From: WHSM01 sp036375165
GTDB taxonomy: Bacteria > Actinomycetota > Actinomycetes > Mycobacteriales > Micromonosporaceae
Direction of reading: 5' to 3'
Assembly (NCBI GenBank): GCA_036375165.1
Contig: DASUSI010000161.1
Location: forward strand, 18,111-82,110
Length of the DNA: 64,000 nt
The translations under genes were made by a program, and so were the position numbers. Below the pieces are notes generated by a model. That model did not search any database, was not told the origin of the DNA, and was given only the letters and a program-made list of their open reading frames with translations. Of the stretch, positions 53,657-61,407 are shown one piece after another; within the stretch, counting starts at the first letter, position 1, and every line of letters starts with the position of its first letter.

Positions 53657-54714
53657 GCGATCGAGCAACCATGGCTTCGGACCTGGCCCTCAGTCCTGGC
53701 TCAACGATGAAGACCTTCGTGGTGGAAGCGCATGTGAATGCGTCAGAAGATTATCTCTTCGAGCTGGCGGGAAAGCGAAACGTTGAGCGAACGGACGATG
53801 CGTTTCTTTTCCGCGTTCATACCGATGATGGGAATTTTTGGGTCGATCAGTTAAATACTCGATTCTGGAGCTTTCATACCGGGATGGCTGCCGGGAAGGC
53901 AGCCACTAGCATCAACCGGTGGGTAGCAAGCCGCACGGACCTGGATTGGATGTGGCTTCCGTCAGAACACTTAAGACATATTTGGCCCGGTGTTCGCGCT
54001 CGCCGAGTCAAGACGAACTTTAGTGGTCAGGCCCTGCTTGGTAATGGCAGCGTGGATACGGAAGACCTAAAGGTTCAGCTTTCCGGCCGGAATGCTGAGG
54101 CGCTACTCGACTACATTTCGCAGAGTAATGAGTTTCGGTCAGCAGTCTCCTTTGACGGAGTTGAGACAATTCTGAGCGATCCAGACTCCGGCCGGATAAG
54201 GGAGGCCGTCCATCGAATGGGCCGGTTTGCTGTCTCCGGGGACTCGTTTGAGCTTCATCAGCAGTTTGTGAGAACCGTGGTCGCTCGGTACAATAATTTT
54301 ATTACTCTATGTGAAGAGAATGCCATTTCGTGGCAATCGTTTGGATCTGAAGAAGGCGGCGGTAAGTTTGCGGGTGGACCGGTTGTGCTAAGGTTTAGCC
54401 GGCCGATTCCCGACCGGACTGCGTTCCTCGATGAATTGTTCTCATGTCGAGTTCCGTTCCGGCTTTGGGGTGTTCCTTCGATTTCTAATGATGGTGTTGC
54501 GGAAGTCGAAGCTGTCGACCTACACGTTGGACAAAAGCTTCGGATGGATATTGGAGATTCCTGGCTTAGGGTCTATTTTGAGGCTGGTGGTTGTGGAAAC
54601 ACCATCGCTCGTCTGGTTAGCAATCTCCAACACCGGTTTGATGCTGCCTTGACCCTAGTAAATCCGGTATTGGGTGAGGCAGTTGGCAAGCATCCTGTCT
54701 CAAGCTCTACGTAG
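53653..54714 (+). CDS. Unknown protein, partner of the nuclease candidate
   Basis: The 353-residue protein starts at GTG 53653, overlapping the preceding stop, so the two are translated together. I recognise no domain. It has no signal peptide or membrane helix, appears mixed alpha/beta, is rich in aromatic residues (NFWVDQLNTRFWSFHTG, DLDWMWLP) and has no nucleotide-binding P-loop. Base composition is clearly lower in GC than the surroundings. It may be a recognition or regulatory subunit for the nuclease candidate. A second possible start is ATG 53707 (MKTFVVEAHV). Confidence 0.7.
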   Translation: MSDRATMASDLALSPGSTMKTFVVEAHVNASEDYLFELAGKRNVERTDDAFLFRVHTDDGNFWVDQLNTRFWSFHTGMAAGKAATSINRWVASRTDLDWMWLPSEHLRHIWPGVRARRVKTNFSGQALLGNGSVDTEDLKVQLSGRNAEALLDYISQSNEFRSAVSFDGVETILSDPDSGRIREAVHRMGRFAVSGDSFELHQQFVRTVVARYNNFITLCEENAISWQSFGSEEGGGKFAGGPVVLRFSRPIPDRTAFLDELFSCRVPFRLWGVPSISNDGVAEVEAVDLHVGQKLRMDIGDSWLRVYFEAGGCGNTIARLVSNLQHRFDAALTLVNPVLGEAVGKHPVSSST

Positions 54715-54753
54715 AGCGTTATTCCGCAATGATTTGATCTTCCCAAAATGGGG

Positions 54754-54816
54754 CAACGGCTCCAGCCAGGTAAGATCGGTTTCCTGTCACAGAACACGAC
54801 TTACAGGGAGCCGTTG
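54754..54816. repeat. Inverted repeat spanning the transposase start
   Basis: CAACGGCTCC (54754 to 54763) and GGAGCCGTTG (54807 to 54816) are exact complements, and the right arm ends in the first base of the transposase GTG start. It could limit translation of the transposase from read-through RNA, or be part of the element end. Confidence 0.6.
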
Positions 54817-55427
54817 TGATAAAGCGGGTATACTCTCCGGTTGTGGGACTACATCGCGCGGTCGTGATCACTTTGGTGTATGTCCGACAGAATCTCAACC
54901 AGGCGGCTGTGGGTGACCTCTTCGGGATCAGCCAACCGACCGTGTCAAGAATAGGCCGGCTCGTCCTGGTCGACGGAACCGATGTCCCGACCGGCAACCG
55001 CGCTGGTCACAAGGGCAACTACTCGGGCAAGCGGCACTGCTGCGGGCTGAATCTACAGGTGGCATCCGACATCGACGGCGGCCCGCTGGGAACATCAGTG
55101 CCCCTACCTGGCGCCATGCACGACCGCACAGCGTTCGCCGAGTGCGGCTGGGAAGATGTCCCCAGGGACACCCCGACGATCGCTGACCCCGCCTATCAGG
55201 GAATGTCCGCGATCACTCCGCGTAAGAAGCCCAGGGGTGGCGAACTGTCCGAAGGTGACAAGGCGAACAATAAGACAACCTCTTCCCTACGATCCGCCGT
55301 CGAGCGATGCATCGCACATGTGAAGAACTGGAAAATGATCGCCACGGGATATCGAGGACATCTCTCCGAACTCCCCACTATCATCCGGATCATCACAGCC
55401 CTCGAATTCTACCGACTTGGCTGGTAA
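54816..55427 (+). mobile_element. IS5-like transposase (DDE_Tnp_4 type) with internal deletion
   Basis: The 203-residue frame begins with a helix-turn-helix region (LNQAAVGDLFGISQPTVSRI) and then jumps straight to VLVDGTDVPTGNR, so about 30 to 60 residues that normally join these parts are missing. The DDE acids remain visible: VLVDGT, TIADPAYQG and AVERCIAHVKNWK. Family members are usually near 250 to 270 residues. The element is probably inactive or barely active. I could not confirm terminal inverted repeats or a target duplication. Confidence 0.8.
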
Positions 55428-55671
55428 CACCCGTGAATAGCGCTCGTAGTAGATCAATCGGCACATGCCCTAATTGCCTGGTGTTTCGTCGGCCCGGTTA
55501 GGACTTCGGTTAAGGGCCCGGTCGCCGTGGCGACATATGGCTACCCAGGCCCGCCTTGATATGAAGGGGCAGGCGTTTGCGGCTCCGATGGTCATCTAAC
55601 CGTCATGACGATCGTGTCTTCCTCGGCGTGCCAGGAGTGCTCGATGCCTGGCCCCAGACTACGTAGTCTCC

Positions 55672-56712
55672 TTGTCGGCTGAGGACGACAGTGCCTGTGC
55701 TCAGTTCGAGTCGCCATCTGCCCTAGATAAGGATAAGGAGGGTTGTCCTCTCCTCTCCTCGCCAGTCATCCACCTCATCCCCGGTGTTGGTGCTCACAAG
55801 TTGGAAAAGCTCCGGCCGGAACACCTCGAACAGCTCTACAAGCAAATGCAAGAAGACGGGAAGGCTGCGGGAACCGCGCATCAGGCGCACCGCATAATCT
55901 GCACCGCTCTCAATGAGGCAGTACGAAGGGGCTACCTGGCACGAAATCCAGCAGTGCTGGCAAAGGCACCGCGCCTTGATGAACCGGAAGTCAAGCCGTA
56001 CTCGGTAGAGGAGGTGAAAAGGCTCCTAGCAGAAGCTGTGAAGCTCCCACAAAATAGCGCACGTTGGGCTGTGGCACTCGCGCTTGGGCTGAGGCAAGGG
56101 GAAGTGCGTGGACTCATGTGGGAAGACGTTGACCTCGACAACGCGGTGATACACGTCCGGCGGGGCAGACTACAACCAAAGTACTTCCACGGTTGTGGTG
56201 ACATCTGTGGTCGGTCGCCCGGCTACTGCCGGGACCGTCGACAGGTGCGGGCCGACACGGCGGACACAAAGTCTCGGTCCGGCCGGCGGACGATCGGGTT
56301 ACCAGCCGAGTTGGAATCGCTGTTGCGACAGCACCATATGGAATAGAAGAGGGATCGCAGGATCGCCGGGCAGTTGTGGAGCGGAGGCGGTTTGGTGTTC
56401 ACAACATCAACCGGACGGCCGTTGAACCCGAACACTGACTACCGAGAGTGGAAGGCGCTGCTGAACGCCGCCGGTCTGAGGGATGGCCGGCTGCACGATG
56501 CCAGGCACACAGCGGCGACAGGGCTGCTGATCCTCGGTGTTCCGGAGAGAGCAGTCATGGCGATCATGGGTTGGGCATCTACCAACATGGCCGCGCGGTA
56601 CCAGCACGTGATTGGCCCGATCCGTCAGGACATCGCTAGGCGGGTTGGAGGACTCATCTGGACGGCTCAGGCTCAGGCTCGGGCGCTGGTGCTTCGAGGA
56701 GCGGCGACGTAG
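55672..56712 (+). pseudogene. Tyrosine integrase, 5'-truncated and interrupted by an amber codon
   Basis: One frame encodes a phage-type integrase from the end of the core-binding domain (LIPGVGAHKLEKLRPEHLEQ) through the catalytic domain. TAG at 56344 to 56346 stops it in frame; the sequence continues at once with KRDRRIAGQLWSGGGLVF, as expected if a CAG codon mutated. Catalytic residues are present: Arg in GLRQGEVRGL, HxxR in LHDARHTA and Tyr in AARYQHV. The N-terminal arm-binding domain is missing. It ends 105 bases from tRNA-Ser(GGA), a typical attachment position, so the island is probably a decayed integrative element. Confidence 0.88.
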
Positions 56713-56765
56713 CCGGGGCTGAGCCTCAGGCGGCGATCATCCGGGCAACTGAGACCAGCAAGCGG

Positions 56766-56800
56766 AACGCCGGGAGTCGGTGTGGACGACCCCCGGCGTT
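56766..56800 (-). terminator. Terminator of tRNA-Ser(GGA)
   Basis: AACGCCGGG and CCCGGCGTT form a perfect 9-base stem with a 17-base loop, 17 bases downstream of the tRNA 3' end on the minus strand. Confidence 0.65.
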
Positions 56801-56817
56801 CTTGCTGCTCAACCGCG

Positions 56818-56902
56818 CGGAGGATACGAGATTCGAACTCGTGAGGGGTTGCCCCCAACACGCTTTCCAAGCGTGCGCCCTAGGCCTCTAGGCGAATCCT
56901 CC
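56818..56902 (-). tRNA. tRNA-Ser (anticodon GGA)
   Basis: An 85-base class II tRNA on the minus strand. Acceptor stem GGAGGAT pairs with ATCCTCC, the anticodon loop TTGGAAA gives GGA, the variable arm is long (GTTGGGGGCAACCCCC region) and the T arm has GAGTTCGAATCTC. CCA is not encoded. Its 3' end faces the integrase remnant and is the likely attachment site of the island. Confidence 0.97.
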
Positions 56903-57015
56903 GCCGGCAAGGATACCGAAGCCCCGGTGACGCGGTGCACCCGCTCCAGGAGCCGGGGCCGACCGCGATCTGTGGGTCCCGGTCGTCGCCTGGACACCGG
57001 GCGGGTACAGTGGCT

Positions 57016-57108
57016 GCGGCCCCTCGTGCGGCGTGTATCCCGTAAATCCCCCCAGGGCCGGAAGGCAGCAAGGGTACGCGGGCTCTGACGGGTGCACGAG
57101 GGGTCCTT
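57016..57108 (+). ncRNA. ffs: Signal recognition particle RNA, small bacterial (4.5S) type
   Basis: The conserved apical motif CCAGGGCCGGAAGGCAGCAAGGGT (here 57052 to 57075) is present, closed by long pairing between GCCCCTCGTGC (57019) and GCACGAGGGGTC (57094). It binds Ffh and targets membrane proteins. It lies just before dnaX, the order common in actinobacteria. End points are estimated from the pairing. Confidence 0.93.
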
Positions 57109-57137
57109 CCGACGGCTCAACCTCGAAAGGGATCGCC

Positions 57138-59087
57138 GTGGCAAGCCTCGCCCTGTACCGGAAGTACCGGCCGAGGACATTCGACGAGGTGATCGGCCAG
57201 GAGCACATCACAGGACCGCTGACGCAGGCGATCCGCAACAACCGGTTGCACCACGCGTACCTCTTCTCCGGCCCACGCGGTTGTGGCAAGACGTCCAGTG
57301 CCCGGATCCTCGCCCGTTCCCTGAACTGCGTGAAGGGCCCCACCCCGCAGCCCTGCGGGGTGTGCGACTCCTGCGTCGCGCTGGCCCCTGACGGTTCCGG
57401 CTCGGTCGATGTGATCGAGATCGACGCGGCGTCGCACGGTGGTGTGGACGATGCTCGCGAGCTGCGGGAACGCGCCTTCTTCTCCCCGGTGTCCAGCCGT
57501 TACAAGGTGTACGTGATCGACGAGGCGCACATGGTCTCGTCGGCCGGCTTCAACGCCCTGCTCAAGCTGGTCGAGGAGCCGCCCGAGTTCGTGATGTTCG
57601 TGTTCGCGACCACCGAGCCGGAGAAGGTGCTGCCGACCATCAGGTCGCGCACCCACCACTACCCGTTCCGGCTGATCCCACCCGGCGTGCTGCGCCCGTA
57701 CCTGGAGCAGGTGTGCGCCGCCGAGGCCATCCCGGTGGAGTCCGCGGTCTTCCCTTTGGTGGTACGCGCCGGAGCGGGCTCGGTACGGGACTCGCTGAGC
57801 GTGCTCGACCAGTTGATCGCGGGTGCGGACGAGCGTGGGGTCACCTACCAGCGTGCGGTGCAACTGCTCGGGGTCACCGACACCGCAATGATCGATGAGA
57901 TCTGCGACGGCTTCGCCGCCGCCGACGGTGCCGCGATCTTTCAGGCGGTGGACCGGGTGGTGGAGGCTGGCCACGATCCGCGCCGGTTCGCGGGGGACCT
58001 GCTGGAGCGGCTGCGCGACCTGATCGTGCTGAACCAGGTGCCCGACGCAGCCAGCAAGGGCCTGCTGGACGTGCCGGCCGACGAGTTGGAGCGGATGACC
58101 GCCCAGGCGCTCCGTCTGGGTACCGCGGAGTTGTCCCGGATCGCGGACATCGTGCACGACGGGCTGATCCAGATGCGGGGCACCACAGCGCCCCGGTTGG
58201 TGCTGGAACTGATCTGCGCGCGTGCCCTGCTTCCGGGTGTGGAGGATTCGGCGCAGGCCATGCTGTCCCGGCTGGAGCGGCTGGAACGCCGTTTCGACAT
58301 CGAAGGCCCGGCATCCGCGACGGACCGGCCGGTGACCGACCGGCCGGTGAGTGACCGGCCAGTTACCGAGCGGCCAGCGGAGCGGAACGGTGCCGGGCCG
58401 GCTGCGGGGGTCGACCCGCCAAGGACCACCCCGCCCCGGACCGCCCCGGCCCCGGCGTCACAGCCGGCTGCGACGCGATCCGCCTCACAGCAGTCCCCGC
58501 CCCAGCCGACCACACCGGCCGCACCGCCGCCCGCCACGGTGGCGCCGGCCCGATCCGACCCTCCCCGGGCTGAGCCCGCGGAGCCGCGCACCGGCCTGGA
58601 CGCGGCGGCGGTACGCCGGGTGTGGCCGGAGATCCTGGAGCACACAAAGCGACGGCGTGTCGTGTGGTCTATGTTGCAGAACGTGATGCCCCGAGCGGTG
58701 CAGGGCGACGTTCTGGTGTTGGACCTGCAACACGGTGGCCTGTTGCCCCGGTTCTCGGACGACGACGTGGTGAGTGTCATCCAGGACGCGTTGTCCGCGG
58801 TGCTGGGAGTGCGCTGGAAGATCCGGTGCGAGGTGGTGGCCCGCGGTGGTCCGGCGCACGCGGCGGCTCCGGGGTCGGAGCCACGTACCCCTGGGAGGAG
58901 CCCGACCCCCGCCACGCCGCCGCCGGCCTCGCCGCAGTCGACGTACGAGGGCTTCGATCCGGGTGACCAGCCGCTCGACGACGAACCGGTGACGGCCGCC
59001 GTGCGGACCGTGGAAGAGCAGGCGCTGGCAGCGGTGCGCAGATCGTTCCCGGACACCATCCACGATGAGGGCCCGCGTGCGGGTTAG
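57138..59087 (+). CDS. dnaX: DNA polymerase III subunit gamma/tau
   Basis: The 649-residue clamp-loader ATPase has Walker A (GPRGCGKTSSARI), a zinc module (PQPCGVCDSCV), Walker B with VIDEAHMVSS and the C-terminal tau-like part after a Pro/Ala-rich linker. The linker contains a short tandem repeat (VTDRPVSDRPVTERP, near 58321). It loads the sliding clamp at replication forks. GTG 57138 matches the family start VASLALYRKYRPRTFDEV; longer frames would run through the SRP RNA. Confidence 0.96.
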   Translation: MASLALYRKYRPRTFDEVIGQEHITGPLTQAIRNNRLHHAYLFSGPRGCGKTSSARILARSLNCVKGPTPQPCGVCDSCVALAPDGSGSVDVIEIDAASHGGVDDARELRERAFFSPVSSRYKVYVIDEAHMVSSAGFNALLKLVEEPPEFVMFVFATTEPEKVLPTIRSRTHHYPFRLIPPGVLRPYLEQVCAAEAIPVESAVFPLVVRAGAGSVRDSLSVLDQLIAGADERGVTYQRAVQLLGVTDTAMIDEICDGFAAADGAAIFQAVDRVVEAGHDPRRFAGDLLERLRDLIVLNQVPDAASKGLLDVPADELERMTAQALRLGTAELSRIADIVHDGLIQMRGTTAPRLVLELICARALLPGVEDSAQAMLSRLERLERRFDIEGPASATDRPVTDRPVSDRPVTERPAERNGAGPAAGVDPPRTTPPRTAPAPASQPAATRSASQQSPPQPTTPAAPPPATVAPARSDPPRAEPAEPRTGLDAAAVRRVWPEILEHTKRRRVVWSMLQNVMPRAVQGDVLVLDLQHGGLLPRFSDDDVVSVIQDALSAVLGVRWKIRCEVVARGGPAHAAAPGSEPRTPGRSPTPATPPPASPQSTYEGFDPGDQPLDDEPVTAAVRTVEEQALAAVRRSFPDTIHDEGPRAG

Positions 59088-59125
59088 TCTGCGGTGAGAA
59101 GCCGGCACGACCCGAGGAGTACGCC

Positions 59126-59449
59126 GTGACCCCTGGTGATCAGCCTGATATGCGGCAACTACTCAAGCAGGCGCAGGAGATGCAGCGGCAGTTGGTTGAA
59201 GCCCAGGCCGAACTCGCCGGCGCGGAGGTCCGGGGGACCGCGGGAGGTGGCCTGGTGACCGCGACGGTGACCGGCACCGGGGAACTCACATCCCTGGACA
59301 TCGACCCGTCCGTGGTGGACCCGGAGGACGTGGAAACCCTGGCCGACCTGATCGTGGCCGCGGTACGCAACGCCGCCGCCGAGGCGCGGCGGCTCAGCGA
59401 GCAGAAGATGGGCCCGATCGCGGGCGGCCTTCCCGGACTGGACCTGTAA
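59126..59449 (+). CDS. YbaB/EbfC nucleoid-associated protein
   Basis: A 107-residue YbaB protein with QLLKQAQEMQRQLVEAQAEL, GGGLVTATVTGTGELTSLDI and the C-terminal EQKMGPIAGGLPGL. It binds DNA as a dimer and is co-encoded with dnaX and recR in most bacteria. GTG 59126 follows GAGGAG. Confidence 0.95.
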   Translation: MTPGDQPDMRQLLKQAQEMQRQLVEAQAELAGAEVRGTAGGGLVTATVTGTGELTSLDIDPSVVDPEDVETLADLIVAAVRNAAAEARRLSEQKMGPIAGGLPGLDL

Positions 59450-59454
59450 CCGCC

Positions 59455-60054
59455 GTGTACGAGGGTGCGATCGCCGACCTCATTGACGAGTTGGGGCGGC
59501 TGCCCGGGGTGGGTCCGAAGAGCGCGCAGCGGATCGCGTTCCACATCCTGGCCGCCGATCCGGTGGACGTGACCCGGTTGGCCCAGGTGCTCAAGCGGGT
59601 CAAGGACCTGGTCCGGTTCTGCTCGACCTGCTTCAACGTGGCCGAGGCGGAGCAGTGCCGGATCTGCCGGGACCCACGGCGTACCGACGAGGTGATCTGC
59701 GTCGTCGAGGAGCCCAAGGACGTGATCGCGATCGAGCGCACCGGAGAGTTCCGTGGTCGCTATCACGTACTCGGCGGGGCGATCAATCCGTTGGAAGGGA
59801 TCGGACCGGACAACCTGCGGATCCGGGAACTCATGTTGCGGTTGCGGTCCGGCACCGTCAAGGAGCTGATCCTGGCCACCGACCCGAATACCGAGGGGGA
59901 GGCGACCGCCACGTACCTGGCACTGCTGATCAAGCCGATGGGTCTGATCGTGACCAGGCTGGCGAGCGGGCTTCCGGTCGGTGGCGACCTGGAGTACGCG
60001 GACGAGATCACGCTGGGCCGCGCGTTCGAGGGCAGGCGGGCCCTTGACATCTAG
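59455..60054 (+). CDS. recR: Recombination protein RecR
   Basis: The 199-residue protein has the helix-hairpin-helix LPGVGPKSAQRIAFHIL, a zinc finger with CSTCFNVAEAEQCRICRD, a Toprim domain (VICVVEEPKDVIAIE, TDPNTEGEATA) and the Walker-B-like end. It acts with RecF and RecO in gap repair. GTG 59455 starts five bases after the ybaB stop. Confidence 0.96.
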   Translation: MYEGAIADLIDELGRLPGVGPKSAQRIAFHILAADPVDVTRLAQVLKRVKDLVRFCSTCFNVAEAEQCRICRDPRRTDEVICVVEEPKDVIAIERTGEFRGRYHVLGGAINPLEGIGPDNLRIRELMLRLRSGTVKELILATDPNTEGEATATYLALLIKPMGLIVTRLASGLPVGGDLEYADEITLGRAFEGRRALDI

Positions 60055-60367
60055 GGCGTACCGGACCCCTATGGGCGATCTCGTAACGAGGGAATCACGG
60101 AGTGGCCTGGAGTTGGTCACAGCATCCGGACATTCTTGACCGGCGGCGTGACACCAGCGAAGGTACCCCTACTGGCGAGTCAGCACACCGTCGGCGATGT
60201 GCCGTGCCGAGGGCGTCTTCAAGCCGGTGCCGAAGGTAGTGCCCCATGTGGCCGACCAGCTGCTGGTGTCGCGCTCTGTTGAGAGCCGCCACGGTGGTGA
60301 CACCGGGACGCTCCCCACTAACTGGGAGGCGATCTGGACGGCGGGTCGGGGAAGGATCGACTTCGTC
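60055..60367. other. Promoter region before the peptide-type ABC operon
   Basis: About 310 bases without a convincing gene. A TTGACC hexamer occurs at 60136, but no well-spaced -10 box is clear. A frame open from 60197 only extends the permease N-terminus without family support. Confidence 0.45.
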
Positions 60368-61372
60368 ATGACCGTCGCACCCGAACCAACGAGTGCCGGC
60401 CAGGCAGGGCCGATTGGTGAACCGGCTCCGGGCGCGATCGAGTCGGCCAGGATCGAGGGTCGATCGCTCTGGCAGATCGCCTGGCGACGGCTGAAGCGGG
60501 ACCGTGGCGCGCTTGTCGGGGCTGTGGTCGTGGTGCTGCTCATCCTGGTCGCGATCTTCGCACCCTTGATCGTGAAGTACCTGGGCCATGATCCGAACGA
60601 GGCCGACCGTACCGCTTGGGACAACACCATCCAGGCACCCAAGTCCACGTTTCCATTCGGCGAGTTCGACTCGAACCACTTCTTCGGCGTGGACGCGCCG
60701 GGTGCCCGGGATATCTTCAGCCGCGTGGTGTACGGCTCCCGGATCTCCCTGCTGATCGCCTTTTTCGCCACGTTGTTGTCGGTCTCCATCGGCTCAACCC
60801 TCGGACTGATCGCCGGGTTCTTCGGCGGCTGGGTGGACACGCTGGTGAGCCGGGCGATGGATGTATTCCTGGCGTTCCCACTGCTGGTGTTCGCGATCGC
60901 GCTCGCGGGGGTGGTTCCGGACCAGGCTTTCGGTCTCTCCGGCAACACGCTGCGGATCGTACTTCTGATCTTTATCATCGGGTTCTTCAACTGGGCGTAT
61001 ATCGCCCGGGTGATCCGGGGCCAGGCGTTGTCACTGCGGGAACGCGAGTTCGTGGACGCTGCCCGCAGCCTGGGTGCCGGCCGGATGTACATCCTGGTCA
61101 AGGAGATGCTGCCGAATCTTGTCGCGCCGATCCTGATCTACGCGACGCTGCTGATACCCACGAACGTCCTGTTTGAGGCCGCCCTGTCCTTCCTGGGCGT
61201 GGGAGTCCGGCCGCCGACCGCAACCTGGGGCGGCATGCTCTCCGAAGCAGTCCATTACTCGACGACTCCGCATTTCATGTTCTGGCCGGGCATGGCGATC
61301 TTCATTACCGTGCTGGCCTTCAACGTGTTCGGCGACGGGTTGCGAGATGCCATCGATCCGAAGACCCGGTGA
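60368..61372 (+). CDS. Peptide/nickel-type ABC permease (DppC-like)
   Basis: The 334-residue permease has the DppC N-terminal part (LWQIAWRRLKRDRGALVGAV), five further hydrophobic segments and the EAA-type loop REFVDAARSLGAGRMYILVKE, ending in LRDAIDPKTR. It is one half of an oligopeptide importer channel. ATG 60368 follows GGAAGGATC. Here the DppC-like gene comes first, before the binding protein and the DppB-like gene, an unusual order. Confidence 0.93.
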   Translation: MTVAPEPTSAGQAGPIGEPAPGAIESARIEGRSLWQIAWRRLKRDRGALVGAVVVVLLILVAIFAPLIVKYLGHDPNEADRTAWDNTIQAPKSTFPFGEFDSNHFFGVDAPGARDIFSRVVYGSRISLLIAFFATLLSVSIGSTLGLIAGFFGGWVDTLVSRAMDVFLAFPLLVFAIALAGVVPDQAFGLSGNTLRIVLLIFIIGFFNWAYIARVIRGQALSLREREFVDAARSLGAGRMYILVKEMLPNLVAPILIYATLLIPTNVLFEAALSFLGVGVRPPTATWGGMLSEAVHYSTTPHFMFWPGMAIFITVLAFNVFGDGLRDAIDPKTR

Positions 61373-61407
61373 CACCGGGCTTCGCGTCACATGAGGGGAG
61401 TACCACC

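Noticed and set aside
52685..54714. Toxin-antitoxin interpretation of the overlapping pair
   Set aside because: Both proteins exceed 320 residues and neither resembles a known toxin or antitoxin; the nuclease-like core points elsewhere, though a very large system cannot be excluded.
57033..57137. Longer N-terminus for dnaX
   Set aside because: The extension would translate the SRP RNA gene; the conserved protein start VASLALYRKYRP begins at GTG 57138 with a ribosome site.
58321..58380. Short tandem repeat that could suggest a CRISPR-like or regulatory array
   Set aside because: It encodes the DRPV-type repeats in the disordered linker of dnaX; there are no spacers or regular repeats. The repeat near 19228 in the exporter gene is likewise a coding repeat.
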